A stretch of DNA of 64,000 nucleotides from Bog-1181 sp964565765 (GCA_964565765.1 CAZMGF010000001.1:1-64000); one strand, 5' to 3'; counted from the first letter of the stretch, positions 6,986-15,492 are shown. Program-made: numbers and translations. Notes: generated from the sequence alone by a model not told the origin.

Positions 6986-9355
6986 TTACCGGCTGACGGC
7001 GGTCAGCTCCTTCAGGACGCGGTTCCAGTCATAATTTTCAGAAACATTCCGTGAAGAAGCGCTTTTCATGGCAAAGAAATCGGGGCTGGATGATTCACAT
7101 GCATCCACAAGAAAGGAGAGCTTATTGTGCCAGTCTGTCCTGTCGCCTGAACGTGCCACAAGGCCCGTTATTTTATCAATTACTATGTCCTGAGGGCCGC
7201 CGGTATCCGAAACTATAGCCGGAATTCCACAGGATTGCGCCTCAAGCACTGACATGCCGAAAGTATCTGTTATGCTGGGAAAGACAAAAACATCCGACCC
7301 TGAAAGCACAACCGGCAGCATCTGCTGCTGAACTTTTCCGGGAAAATATACCCCTGGCAAGCCGGAACATTTTAACTTTAATTCCTTTAAGTGGGGGCCG
7401 TCGCCAAGCATTATAAGTTTCAGAGACGGGTGTGTTTCAAGCAGGCCGCAATATACATCAACAAGAAAATCAAGATTTTTGTCTTTCGATATCCTGCCGG
7501 TATAAATCAGGACCGTCCCCCCGGTAATTCCGAGAAATTCCCGTAAAAAAAGCCTGCCCCCCGGCCTGTTTGAGAATAATTTTGTATCAATTCCCCTCCT
7601 GAAAATGGACATTTTTGAGGCTTCGAAGCCGCGGGCGCGCAGGATTGAAACATATTTTTCCGAAGGCACTCTGACCTCATCGAGAGATGAATAAAACCAC
7701 CTTGTATATGCCTCGACAATGGAAGCCGCGGATTCGTCCTTTATTATTTCCATTGACTGGGAGGTAAAATCGGTGTGATATATACCGGAGCATTTTACAC
7801 CCATAAGCTTTGCCGCTATGAATCCGGCCATTCCTACCGGCCCCGGGGTTGAAATTATAATTTCATCCGGTTCAAAAGCGTAAATCTCTTTCAAAGCGGC
7901 CAGGATTGAAGGCACTTTGATGGAATATTTTTCATAATAGGGGAGTTCAAAGGAGTGTATATACGGGATGTTTATAATATTAAAAGGCAGCCCTTTTGCC
8001 TCTTCTCCTGTGAGGCACGTGACAAGTTTTATATTTTTTTTGTTTATATATGACTGCCAGCCGAGTGTTTTAAGCGTAACAGACACACCGTTTAAGTCGT
8101 TAAGTGTATCTGTGAACCAGAGTATTCTTTTGCCTTCAGGAGCGTCAAGCTCCTTAAATCTTGAAGCAAAGGACATAACAACATTACGGTTTTCATGTAT
8201 GTGCCTGATGGTGGTGAAGAACGGGGCCGCAAGGAATATTCCGGTAATAGAAGAGGAAACATTTTTTATAAGCGAAACAATATCCCCGCGGTTAAGGTCC
8301 TTCTGGACGGAAACCAAAAGGTTCTTCAAAAACTCATCGGTAATCATTGTTATTTTGTCGTAAACTATATCAAGCTTTTCCTCCACCGGAACTTCCGCGC
8401 ATTCCTTAAGGTCGTCCACCAGCCCCGCAAGGAGCCCCTGCATGCCTTTTTGCGCGCCGCTGAAATATTTTGCCTTGCCGACTTTTAATTCATTTTTAAA
8501 GGAAAGCTTCTTTTTTTCAAAAATATATTCAGTGAGCTGGCTCAAAAGGCTTCCGGAAGGGCCGGAACCTTTGCGCCTTGAAAAATCATAGGCTATTTTA
8601 TAGATGGCGAAGGCAAGCCCTTTAAAATCGTTGTGCCTGCCGCCGGCAAGTGAATGCTTGTTCCTTATGGATTCCAGAAATTCTTCAGGTGAGCCGCCGG
8701 CGGTTTCTGTAAAAGTTTTTGCTATAAAAATACCGGCGTGGTCATCCGTGCCGCCTGTAAATCCTTTTATCCATGGATCCGCGCTCATGGGTTCTATCCT
8801 GTGGCGGTCATAGATACTGTCTATGAATTCCGGGGTTAAGCCGCTTAAAATATGGTTCCAGGTCCTGTTGCTGGCGCTGTCCCTGCTGCCATTGATGGAC
8901 TCAAACACATCAAATAACAGTATGAATTTTTCAAGATGGGATTCAGTGAGCTTGCCGTTTACCGAATATGTGGCGTGTGCCACAGAATAGGCCAGCTTTT
9001 TATCCTTTATATAGGCGCGCAATTTGTAAATATCGTCGCGTATAATGTTTATATGCTCAAATTCTCCCGGTGTAAAGCCATATATAAGTATATGGGCCTT
9101 GCAGCCGTCTTCCGGGAAATAAGAAGTGACTTCAACGCCTGAAAAAGTTTTCCCCGGATATTTTTCTTTGAGGTAAAAGGACCCTTCGGCGGTGTTGTGG
9201 TCGGTAATTGTGATGAAATTCATCTTTTTTTCGAGAGCTTCCCTGTAAATAAATTCCGGTTCGGTATATGATTCGGCGGCTCCAAGCCTCTGTAAAAACC
9301 ATTCTGACGGGTGCATTGAGTGCTTTGAGTGAACATGCATATCGGCCCTTGCCAT
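6986..9355 (-). CDS. PHP-domain / GT4 glycosyltransferase fusion
   Basis: A 789-aa two-domain protein. The N-terminal part (about 1-260) is a PHP metallo-phosphoesterase-type domain: HVH (H7, H9), TDHN (52-54), GVEV (E75), H88, a later AHATYS and a GTDDHAG motif, which together supply the usual metal ligands. After a helical linker, the C-terminal half (about 405-789) is a GT-B glycosyltransferase of family 4: YTGRISKDKNLDFL, MLGDGPHLKEL, and the nucleotide-sugar motif SITDTFGMSVLEAQSCG. ATG 9355 is preferred because GGAGG lies 5 bases before it. The gene diverges from the GAK-like cluster at 9506. Substrates are unknown; the joining of phosphoesterase and sugar-transferase modules is notable. 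Confidence 0.85.
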   Translation of the reverse strand: MARADMHVHSKHSMHPSEWFLQRLGAAESYTEPEFIYREALEKKMNFITITDHNTAEGSFYLKEKYPGKTFSGVEVTSYFPEDGCKAHILIYGFTPGEFEHINIIRDDIYKLRAYIKDKKLAYSVAHATYSVNGKLTESHLEKFILLFDVFESINGSRDSASNRTWNHILSGLTPEFIDSIYDRHRIEPMSADPWIKGFTGGTDDHAGIFIAKTFTETAGGSPEEFLESIRNKHSLAGGRHNDFKGLAFAIYKIAYDFSRRKGSGPSGSLLSQLTEYIFEKKKLSFKNELKVGKAKYFSGAQKGMQGLLAGLVDDLKECAEVPVEEKLDIVYDKITMITDEFLKNLLVSVQKDLNRGDIVSLIKNVSSSITGIFLAAPFFTTIRHIHENRNVVMSFASRFKELDAPEGKRILWFTDTLNDLNGVSVTLKTLGWQSYINKKNIKLVTCLTGEEAKGLPFNIINIPYIHSFELPYYEKYSIKVPSILAALKEIYAFEPDEIIISTPGPVGMAGFIAAKLMGVKCSGIYHTDFTSQSMEIIKDESAASIVEAYTRWFYSSLDEVRVPSEKYVSILRARGFEASKMSIFRRGIDTKLFSNRPGGRLFLREFLGITGGTVLIYTGRISKDKNLDFLVDVYCGLLETHPSLKLIMLGDGPHLKELKLKCSGLPGVYFPGKVQQQMLPVVLSGSDVFVFPSITDTFGMSVLEAQSCGIPAIVSDTGGPQDIVIDKITGLVARSGDRTDWHNKLSFLVDACESSSPDFFAMKSASSRNVSENYDWNRVLKELTAVSR

Positions 9356-9438
9356 TTTAAGCCTCCTTCGGTTTTTGTCCGGCATTTTCTCTCAAAATAA
9401 ATATAATTCAGCAGGCTTATTATGCCCTTAAATAAATG

Positions 9439-9492
9439 TTAATTTGGTGTTAAATCCGGAACCGCGGTATTAACACGAAATTAAGTTTAAAT
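9439..9492. promoter_or_regulatory. Divergent promoter region with TTAA-type hexamers
   Basis: Between the divergent PHP-GT gene and the GAK-like cluster lie TTAATT (9439), TTAAAT (9450), TTAACA (9470) and TTAAGT (9481). The first two and the last two are each 11 bp apart, as in the Pho-type boxes at 17923-17961 and 20204-20242, but the middle gap is 20 bp and the -10 candidate (TTTAAA, 9486) is poor. Possible shared control with the phosphate locus is an inference. Confidence 0.3.
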
Positions 9493-9505
9493 TCACCGCG
9501 CTTTA

Positions 9506-10702
9506 ATGGCTTTCCTTTATATTTGCAGCATGATGAAAAAATTAAAAAAGAACAATCCCGGCATGTTGAAAACCGCCGGAGCCGCAGGTATAAACGCGGA
9601 AATTGAAGAATGGGAAAAGGCGGCTTTTTTAAAGGTTATTTCGCCGGTGCTTTCAAAAGAGCAGGAAGAAATAATCACAACATCCGGGCACGTTTCAGGG
9701 CTCCAGCAGGAAGTCCTTGCGGTTCACTGGCATCCGGAACATATTCCGATGGAACTTATAGAAAAAAGGATAAAGGCTTCATTTCCTGACGCGGTAAACA
9801 GCCTTATCATACCGACCCAGCATAATACTATTATGGAATTAAACGGTTTTGCGGGCGTTGAAATTGACTGTTTTTCCCATGAATTTGACAGGAAAGTCCA
9901 GCTGCTGCTTCATTTTACCGCCGCAAACGCGGCAAAAGCGGAAAAAATAAAGAGGCTCGCCGAGCATACTTTCAGGTACAGGTCAAAACAGCTCTTTGAT
10001 ATACTGCACGCGCTTTCAGGCAGCGACATGAAAGAATGCAGGAAAAAAGCGGTTCTTGCCACAGGCGCAGAGGAAAATATCGCGGAGTTTGTAAAGCTTT
10101 ACGCAATCAAGCTCCTTAAATTAATTGAGGACAACGCCGGGTCAATCAACGGGAATTTCCTGAAGAACAAGCTTATAAGGGATTATTTTGACGAATTAAA
10201 AAGCGTGTACGACGGCCATGAAATAGATATGGCCCAGATATATATAAAATCCGTAAAAGAATCTGTAAAGGCGGTTTTCCCGACGGGTTATTTTTATAAA
10301 ACACAGGATGTAATTTCGGAAGCGCGGGCCTGCGGAGCCGGAATAGTGGTGCCTCACCCTGAACAGTTCTGGCCCATATTGCTGGCCGATTACGACGTCG
10401 ATGGTTATGAGGTCTGGAACCCGCAGTCAAGGCAATTCACCGAGTTTTTGATAGGAGCGGTCAGGAAGAAAAATTCAAACAGGAAAAGTTCGGCCAGGGA
10501 GCTCCTGATATTTATGGGTGACGACACGCATATGGGTGAAAAAATAAGGAGGCCCGCGGTCATGGACATGGACAAGGCGGCCAGGGAAATAGGCATGCAG
10601 CCGGCGTGGGACGACCTTGATATAAGGGAGGCTCTTAAGGCTGCGAAAGCTTCACGGAGCCAGGTAATTAATGAATACAGAAAGAGGCTTTTACAGGCTT
10701 AA
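9506..10702 (+). CDS. Putative PHP-like metal-dependent hydrolase
   Basis: A 398-aa protein without a clear named family. Spaced motifs resemble a divergent PHP fold: HWHPEH (H74, H76), TQHN (H106, N107), GVEID (E119), LLLHF (H136), then much later VVPHPEQFWP and MGDDTHMG. These match, in order, the HxH, (D/Q)HN, E, H, H and DxH ligands of PHP phosphoesterases, with a long helical insertion (about 140-270) between. The first residues are uncertain: ATG 9506, 9530 and 9533 all lack a good ribosome site. It heads the plus-strand operon leading to the amphi-Trp and kinase genes and faces another PHP gene divergently, which supports a shared role. Confidence 0.6.
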   Translation: MAFLYICSMMKKLKKNNPGMLKTAGAAGINAEIEEWEKAAFLKVISPVLSKEQEEIITTSGHVSGLQQEVLAVHWHPEHIPMELIEKRIKASFPDAVNSLIIPTQHNTIMELNGFAGVEIDCFSHEFDRKVQLLLHFTAANAAKAEKIKRLAEHTFRYRSKQLFDILHALSGSDMKECRKKAVLATGAEENIAEFVKLYAIKLLKLIEDNAGSINGNFLKNKLIRDYFDELKSVYDGHEIDMAQIYIKSVKESVKAVFPTGYFYKTQDVISEARACGAGIVVPHPEQFWPILLADYDVDGYEVWNPQSRQFTEFLIGAVRKKNSNRKSSARELLIFMGDDTHMGEKIRRPAVMDMDKAAREIGMQPAWDDLDIREALKAAKASRSQVINEYRKRLLQA

Positions 10703-10722
10703 TTAAATAAGGGAGGTTTTTT

Positions 10723-11010
10723 ATGGCGGCATTGGATGATGATTTTAAGTATGAATCGCTGCAGGACAGGCAGTCCATCGCGAAATACCTGGACGCCTTA
10801 AAGGAAGGTTTTTCAAGCGGAAAAATAGCCCTTGGCAGCAGGGAAAAACAGATAGTGTTTGAGCCGGCCGGCCTGCTTAAACTTGAGGTAAAAGCAAGAA
10901 GAAAAGGTGACAGGGTAAAAATAAGCCTGAAGTGCGGCTGGCGTGAAGAGAGCCAGTCAAGGGAATCAAGGGCCGAAACACTGGTTATTGAATCAAAAAA
11001 ACAGGGGTAA
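10723..11010 (+). CDS. Amphi-Trp domain protein 1
   Basis: A 95-aa protein matching the amphi-Trp domain: an N-terminal helix (about 17-31), a short beta hairpin (KIALGSREKQIVF), and an alternating strand pair ending in a conserved Trp (W73 in CGWREE). The domain is known mainly as a small partner in the GAK system and in haloarchaea; no biochemical role is established. GGGAGG precedes the ATG. It sits 20 bp after the PHP-like gene and 3 bp before the PhoU-kinase fusion, so translation is probably coupled. Two paralogues lie at 14688 and 15004. Confidence 0.8.
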   Translation: MAALDDDFKYESLQDRQSIAKYLDALKEGFSSGKIALGSREKQIVFEPAGLLKLEVKARRKGDRVKISLKCGWREESQSRESRAETLVIESKKQG

Positions 11011-11013
11011 AAC

Positions 11014-12657
11014 TTGGAATTTGTAAAAGCAGTGGAAGAAAATTTTAAACTGATGGTCTTAGAGGTTACAAAACAGCTTGAAGATACGGTCAGGCTGCTC
11101 GGCGCTTATTCAAAGCAGCTGGCCGAAAAGGTGCGTTCAAGGGATGATTATATAGATACAATGAAAAATATTGTTGAAAACAAAAATTTTTCATTTGTTG
11201 CCGGAGTGGAAAAAGTCGATAAAAAAACCCTTCATAATATGTGGGCCGTAAACACAATAGTTCATAATCTTGAGCATGTTGCCGACCTTGCCGTCAATAT
11301 AGCGGACCAGTCGGGATATTTTTCCGAGGAGGATTATATTAAGCGTTATGATTACGGCGAATATTTTAAAAAAATTCTTGATTCAATCGCCCTGGTGCCA
11401 AAGGCCCTGTTTACATCTTCCATAAACCAGGCTTTAAAGATATGCAGGGCCGAATATGAACTCGACGCGCTTTACGCCGCGGATCTGAAACATATTATTG
11501 AGGAAATGCGCTTTTCCAGGGACGCCGGCAACCTGGTAACAGCAATGTTCATACTGCAGTGCGCGGAGCGCATGGGCGATTCTGTTTTAAATATCGGCGA
11601 AGCAATTATTTCCCTTGTAATGGGCGAAAGAATGAAAATACACCAGTTTCAGGCGCTGGAAAACACGCTCTCAACCGCCGAAGAAAAGCAGAGAATAAGC
11701 GAGTTTTCTCTGGAGTCCGTCGGCGACACCAGGTCGGGAAGCACCATACGCAAGGTATATGAGCCGGGAAAGGACCCTTCTTCATCCAGGTGGGTTGTTT
11801 TCAAGGAAGGGCTCACATCAAAGCTAAGCAAAGAAAAGGAAAACATGGAAGCCTGGGAAAAGATAGCACCCGGACTGCCGCCGGGCATATTCGGATACCA
11901 GGCAAACGGCAGGACAGCCTCAATAATACTTGAATATTTAAGCGGCAAGAATATGAAGGATGTCGTTATAAATGAAAAGAGCGGTAATGTGAAAGAAGCC
12001 ATGGCTATTGTGAAGGCAACACTTGAAAAGGTGTGGAACGCGACATTAAAGAAACAGCCGGTAAAGGCAATGTATATGGAACAGCTTGCTTCAAGAATAG
12101 GGGATGTTTACAGGGTGCATCCTGATTTTATGCACCGTGAAAGCAGGATAGGAGGCCTTGAGGTGGCGTCTTTTGAGGATATGCTCAAGACACTTACCCT
12201 GACAGAGAAAAAAATTGAAGCGCCGTTTTCCACGTTTATCCACGGTGATTTTAACATAGACAACATAATTTACAACGCGGCGGAAAAGCGGATAAATTTT
12301 ATCGACCTGCACAGGTCGTCCTATAACGATTACGTCCAGGATGTCTCTGTTTTCATAGTGTCAAATTTCAGGATGCCTATTTTTGAACAGTCCATAAGGC
12401 GGAAATTAAACAACATTATCAATGATTTTTACTCTTTTGCCGCGGATTTTGCCCGTTCAAAAAACGATTCAACATTTGACGCGAGGCTGGCATTCGGCCT
12501 TATCAGGTCGTTTGTTACTTCAACGAGGTTTGAATTTAACAGGGAATTCGCCAAGATGATGTATTTAAGGTCGGTTTACCTTACTGAAAAAATTCTGGCC
12601 CACGGGAACAGGCCGTGGGAAGAGTTCTCGGTGCAGAAAGATATTTTTATATATTAG
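11014..12657 (+). CDS. PhoU-like / aminoglycoside-phosphotransferase-like fusion
   Basis: A 547-aa protein starting at TTG 11014, 3 bp after the amphi-Trp stop. Residues about 1-215 form helices with PhoU-type repeats (LEHVADLAVNIA near 90 and ERMGDSVLNIGEAI near 190). The rest is an APH/choline-kinase-like fold: the catalytic loop HGDFNIDN (410-417) and a metal-binding FIDLH (about 428-432) are intact, so it may phosphorylate a small molecule or sugar. The Gly-rich nucleotide loop is less clear. Neighbours are an ATP-grasp enzyme and an HprK-related kinase, making three ATP-using enzymes in a row. The PhoU module hints at a link to phosphate signalling; the substrate is unknown. Confidence 0.75.
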   Translation: MEFVKAVEENFKLMVLEVTKQLEDTVRLLGAYSKQLAEKVRSRDDYIDTMKNIVENKNFSFVAGVEKVDKKTLHNMWAVNTIVHNLEHVADLAVNIADQSGYFSEEDYIKRYDYGEYFKKILDSIALVPKALFTSSINQALKICRAEYELDALYAADLKHIIEEMRFSRDAGNLVTAMFILQCAERMGDSVLNIGEAIISLVMGERMKIHQFQALENTLSTAEEKQRISEFSLESVGDTRSGSTIRKVYEPGKDPSSSRWVVFKEGLTSKLSKEKENMEAWEKIAPGLPPGIFGYQANGRTASIILEYLSGKNMKDVVINEKSGNVKEAMAIVKATLEKVWNATLKKQPVKAMYMEQLASRIGDVYRVHPDFMHRESRIGGLEVASFEDMLKTLTLTEKKIEAPFSTFIHGDFNIDNIIYNAAEKRINFIDLHRSSYNDYVQDVSVFIVSNFRMPIFEQSIRRKLNNIINDFYSFAADFARSKNDSTFDARLAFGLIRSFVTSTRFEFNREFAKMMYLRSVYLTEKILAHGNRPWEEFSVQKDIFIY

Positions 12658-12677
12658 TGAATTAAAAGGAGAAAACA

Positions 12678-13571
12678 ATGGTGAATAAAAAAATCGGCGT
12701 AGTGGGAATACAGGGAGCGTGGTCCACGGAAATGCTGGCCGAAGCCGTAAAAAAACGCACCGGGTTTGTAAATATAATTGATATTGAAAAACTTTCAGTT
12801 GACCTTGATACGGGCGCGGCCATATTCAACGGCGAGGATATATCAGGATATGACGCCCTGATCATAAAAAAGATAGGAAGGGATTACAGCCCTGCCATGC
12901 TGGACAGGCTTGAAATGCTCAGGTTTCTGAACGAACGCGGGATGAAAATATTTTCAAGGCCGGACAGGATAATAAAGGTTCTCAACAGGCTTACCTGTAC
13001 GGTAACGCTCAAAAACGGGTCAATACCGGTGCCGGAAACCGCGGTCACGGAAGACCTGGATGAAGCCTGTGATATTGTAAAAAAATATAAGAAAGCGGTA
13101 TTTAAGCCCCTTTTTACATCAAAGGCGCGGGGAATGACCATTATTTCGGATACGGTCAACCTGCATAATGAAATAGAAAAGTATAAAAAATCAAACAGCT
13201 TAATGTACATCCAGAAAGTGCTTGATATCGGGGAAAAAGACCTTGGGCTTGTCTTTGTAGGCGGTGAATACCTTACAACATACGCGCGCGTTAAAAGCAA
13301 TGACGCCTGGAATACCACGACAAACAGCGGTGGCAGCTACATGATACACAATCCCACAAAAGAGATTATAAAGCTTGCCCAGAAGGCCCAGGATCTTTTT
13401 AAACTTGACTTTACATGTGTGGATATCGCGGAAACGCCCCGGGGGCCGGTTGTTTTTGAGGTGTCGGCATTCGGCGGATTTAAGGGTGTTTATGAAGCCA
13501 GCGGCATTGAAGCCGCAGAAGTATACCTTAATTATGTGTTAAAGGAGCTTAAAAATGCGAGAAAAAGCTGA
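12678..13571 (+). CDS. GAK-system ATP-grasp enzyme (RimK-like)
   Basis: A 297-aa ATP-grasp ligase resembling RimK/glutathione-synthetase types. Visible elements are an N-terminal pre-ATP-grasp region, the ATP-binding stretch with KPLFTSKARGM (about 143-153), and the C-terminal metal loop DIAETPRGPVVFEVSAFGGF (251-270). In RimK proteins an Asn usually follows the EV pair, and here Ser stands there; whether catalysis is affected is unclear. Location between the phosphotransferase fusion and the HprK-related kinase, with amphi-Trp genes on both sides, is the composition of the GAK system as I recall it from protein family descriptions. GGAG precedes the ATG; the 3' end overlaps the next gene by 17 bp. 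Confidence 0.8.
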   Translation: MVNKKIGVVGIQGAWSTEMLAEAVKKRTGFVNIIDIEKLSVDLDTGAAIFNGEDISGYDALIIKKIGRDYSPAMLDRLEMLRFLNERGMKIFSRPDRIIKVLNRLTCTVTLKNGSIPVPETAVTEDLDEACDIVKKYKKAVFKPLFTSKARGMTIISDTVNLHNEIEKYKKSNSLMYIQKVLDIGEKDLGLVFVGGEYLTTYARVKSNDAWNTTTNSGGSYMIHNPTKEIIKLAQKAQDLFKLDFTCVDIAETPRGPVVFEVSAFGGFKGVYEASGIEAAEVYLNYVLKELKNARKS

Positions 13572-14670
13572 TACTGTAAGCTGGATAGCGGCTGATCTTG
13601 CCGCTTCATATGAACCCGACAGGGTTTTATTCCTTCAGCTCGGCGACTGTGTAATAAAGGTGCAGTCAAATTCCGCCGAGCTTATAATGAGGCTTTCCGC
13701 TTATTATAAGGGTTTTATCGGAGGAAGATCCGCTGACATAAGCGTAATGGCTTTTGAGACTGATGAGCCTGTTTTTGGCCATGAATTTATCAAAAAGGAA
13801 CCCGAACCAGGAAAGACCAGGATAAAAGAGGAATATTTTGAACTTAAAGACGGCAGGATAGTGCGCAAACTGCTTACGGGCATGCATTTTGTTTTTGGAA
13901 AAGGGATAAATCTGGCCGTGGGCCGGTGCGTGGAAAATTACAATCAGGTTGTGAATTTTATAAACAACCGGTATATAGAAAAAATGCTCAAAAATGAATG
14001 CATGCTTCTTCATTCCGCCGGCGTGGTTTTAAAGGGCAGGGGGCTGGCCGTGGCCGGTTTCGCCGGAAAGGGAAAATCAACCCTTGCGCTTACCCTTGTC
14101 GGAAGGGGGATGAAATTTTTAAGCAATGACAGGCTCATGGTAAAAAAAACAGAACATGGAGTCTCAATGTACGGCATACCAAAGCTTCCAAGGATAAATC
14201 CGGGCACTGTCCTGGCGAGCCCTTTCCTGAAAAAAGTTATACCTGAAAATGAAAGGCTCGAATTCGAAAAAATTCCCGCGGATAAGCTCTGGGAACTGGA
14301 ACACAAATATGACGTTGATATAGAGGACATTTTCGGGCCGGACAGGTTTGTGCTCACCTCGGAGATGAACGCGCTTGTAATAATAAACTGGGACAGGAAC
14401 AGCAGCGCGCCCTTCGCGTTAAATGAGGTAAATCTTGAAGAGAGAACCGACCTGGTACACGCTTACATGAAATCACCGGGGCTGTTTTTTGAAATGTCGG
14501 AAAACATAACACCGCCGGATTTTTCCGAGCGGGCCTATATAAATGCGCTGAGAAATGTGCGGATTTATGAAATTACAGGATCGGTTAATTTTGAAGAGGC
14601 CGCTGACATGTGTATAAGCCTGCTGGAGCAGGACAAGGCCGGCGATTTGAGCCTTTCCGCCGGAAAATAA
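13555..14670 (+). CDS. HprK-related kinase (GAK system)
   Basis: A 371-aa P-loop protein related to HPr kinase. It has HSAG (H153), the Walker A loop GFAGKGKST (168-176), LSNDRLMV (189-196), which takes the place of the HprK acidic Walker B strand, and YGIPKLPRINPG downstream. True HPr kinase genes are near PTS genes; none are here, and the protein lacks the HprK N-terminal domain pattern, so HPr is unlikely as substrate. It best fits the HprK-related kinase B group found beside ATP-grasp and amphi-Trp genes. A 17-bp overlap with the grasp gene indicates translational coupling. Its phospho-target is unknown; the small amphi-Trp proteins are candidates by context only. Confidence 0.8.
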   Translation: MREKADTVSWIAADLAASYEPDRVLFLQLGDCVIKVQSNSAELIMRLSAYYKGFIGGRSADISVMAFETDEPVFGHEFIKKEPEPGKTRIKEEYFELKDGRIVRKLLTGMHFVFGKGINLAVGRCVENYNQVVNFINNRYIEKMLKNECMLLHSAGVVLKGRGLAVAGFAGKGKSTLALTLVGRGMKFLSNDRLMVKKTEHGVSMYGIPKLPRINPGTVLASPFLKKVIPENERLEFEKIPADKLWELEHKYDVDIEDIFGPDRFVLTSEMNALVIINWDRNSSAPFALNEVNLEERTDLVHAYMKSPGLFFEMSENITPPDFSERAYINALRNVRIYEITGSVNFEEAADMCISLLEQDKAGDLSLSAGK

Positions 14671-14687
14671 AAAAGGAGGGAACAGAA

Positions 14688-14975
14688 ATGAGTAAACAGG
14701 AGATCAAACTCAAGGGGAACCTGGAAGCCGGGAAAGCAGCGGAGTACCTTTCGGATCTTGCCGCGAGTATGAAGAACGGATCGGTTTACATACAGAAGGG
14801 CGGGGAATTTGTCAACCTTAAGCCTTCTGGCAGCCTGGAATTCGAGATTGAGGCAAAAAGGAAAAAACACAAGGAAAAAATCACCATTGAACTGTCATGG
14901 AGCAGGAATGAAAAGGACGAGATAGAGGGAGACGACCTTAAGATTGCGTCCCCTGACCAGGAAAAAAAAAGTTAA
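14688..14975 (+). CDS. Amphi-Trp domain protein 2
   Basis: A 95-aa amphi-Trp domain protein: helix at 12-29, hairpin SVYIQKGGEFVNL, and alternating hydrophobic strands ending in W71 (ELSWSR). ATG 14688 is chosen over an upstream in-frame codon inside the kinase gene because AAGGAGGG lies about 7 bases before it and the third copy has the same N-terminal length. It is very close in sequence to the copy at 15004 (same helix and KKH-EKIT strand), pointing to a recent tandem duplication, while the copy at 10723 is more distant. Confidence 0.82.
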   Translation: MSKQEIKLKGNLEAGKAAEYLSDLAASMKNGSVYIQKGGEFVNLKPSGSLEFEIEAKRKKHKEKITIELSWSRNEKDEIEGDDLKIASPDQEKKS

Positions 14976-15003
14976 AAACAGGTAAAAAAGGGAGGTTGTT
15001 GCC

Positions 15004-15309
15004 ATGGGAAAAAAAGAAGTCTAACTGAAGTCAGAATTGCCTGTGGAAAAGGCCATTGAGTACCTGGAAAATATTTTATCGGGCCTTAAAAAAGGGAAGG
15101 TTTTTATCCAGCAGGGAGATGAAATAGTTGAACTTACCCCGGACAAGACAGTTGAAATTGAGGTAGAGGCAAAACAGAAAAAACACGGGGAAAAGATAAC
15201 TGTAAAAATAAGCTGGAAAAGGGAAACACCGGAGGAAATTGGAAAGGAAAAGGAAGAAGAAATATTCAGGATTACTTCGGTCCAGCCTGAGATTAAAGAA
15301 GAAAAATAG
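15004..15309 (+). pseudogene. Amphi-Trp domain gene 3 with in-frame TAA at codon 7
   Basis: With ATG 15004 (GGGAGG about 10 bases before it) the frame reads MGKKEV, then TAA at 15022-15024, then LKSELPVEKAIEYL and a full amphi-Trp domain to 15309. It aligns residue for residue with the paralogue at 14688, which has AAA (Lys7) where this copy has TAA; W71 matches in both without any gap. One A-to-T change therefore explains it. The domain itself is intact and diverged mostly conservatively. It may be a young pseudogene, a base error, or expressed by re-initiation at TTG 15037, which still includes the domain helix but has no good ribosome site. Confidence 0.75.
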
Positions 15310-15339
15310 GCCGGTTTTTATGGATGGGGTTATATCTTA

Positions 15340-15366
15340 CCCGCCGTGTTTTTTTTTTGCGGCGGG
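15340..15366. other. GC-rich hairpin with poly-T loop
   Basis: CCCGCCG (15340-15346) pairs with CGGCGGG (15360-15366) around a loop holding a run of ten T. It lies between the GAK-like cluster and phoB. It is not a canonical terminator because the T run is inside the loop and not after the stem. It may still mark the operon end; a similar element follows prs at 31794. Confidence 0.4.
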
Positions 15367-15411
15367 GCGCAATTATATGAATAAAACAAGGCATTAACAC
15401 TAATGGCCGTA

Positions 15412-15463
15412 TTAACCGAATTTTAACATTTTTTTGGCAATTACTTAATAATTTCTGTATAAT
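15412..15463 (+). promoter_or_regulatory. Pho-type box and -10 before phoB
   Basis: Hexamers TTAACC (15412), TTAACA (15423), TTGGCA (15434) and TTAATA (15445) follow at exact 11-bp steps, with another TTAACA at 15394. TATAAT starts at 15458 (13 bp after the last hexamer; TAATAT at 15460 would give 15). This resembles the PhoP/PhoB boxes of known phosphate regulons, which use tandem TTAACA-like hexamers with an 11-bp period, and suggests autoregulation. Confidence 0.6.
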
Positions 15464-15492
15464 ATATGAAATAAAAAAGGCGGTTATATACA

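Noticed and set aside
13555..14670. True HPr kinase/phosphorylase
   Set aside because: No PTS genes nearby, and the Walker B region and N-terminus differ from HprK; HprK-related kinase is the better call.
15004..15036. Stop-codon reassignment (TAA read as an amino acid)
   Set aside because: Many other genes in the window end in TAA at natural lengths, so the code is standard.
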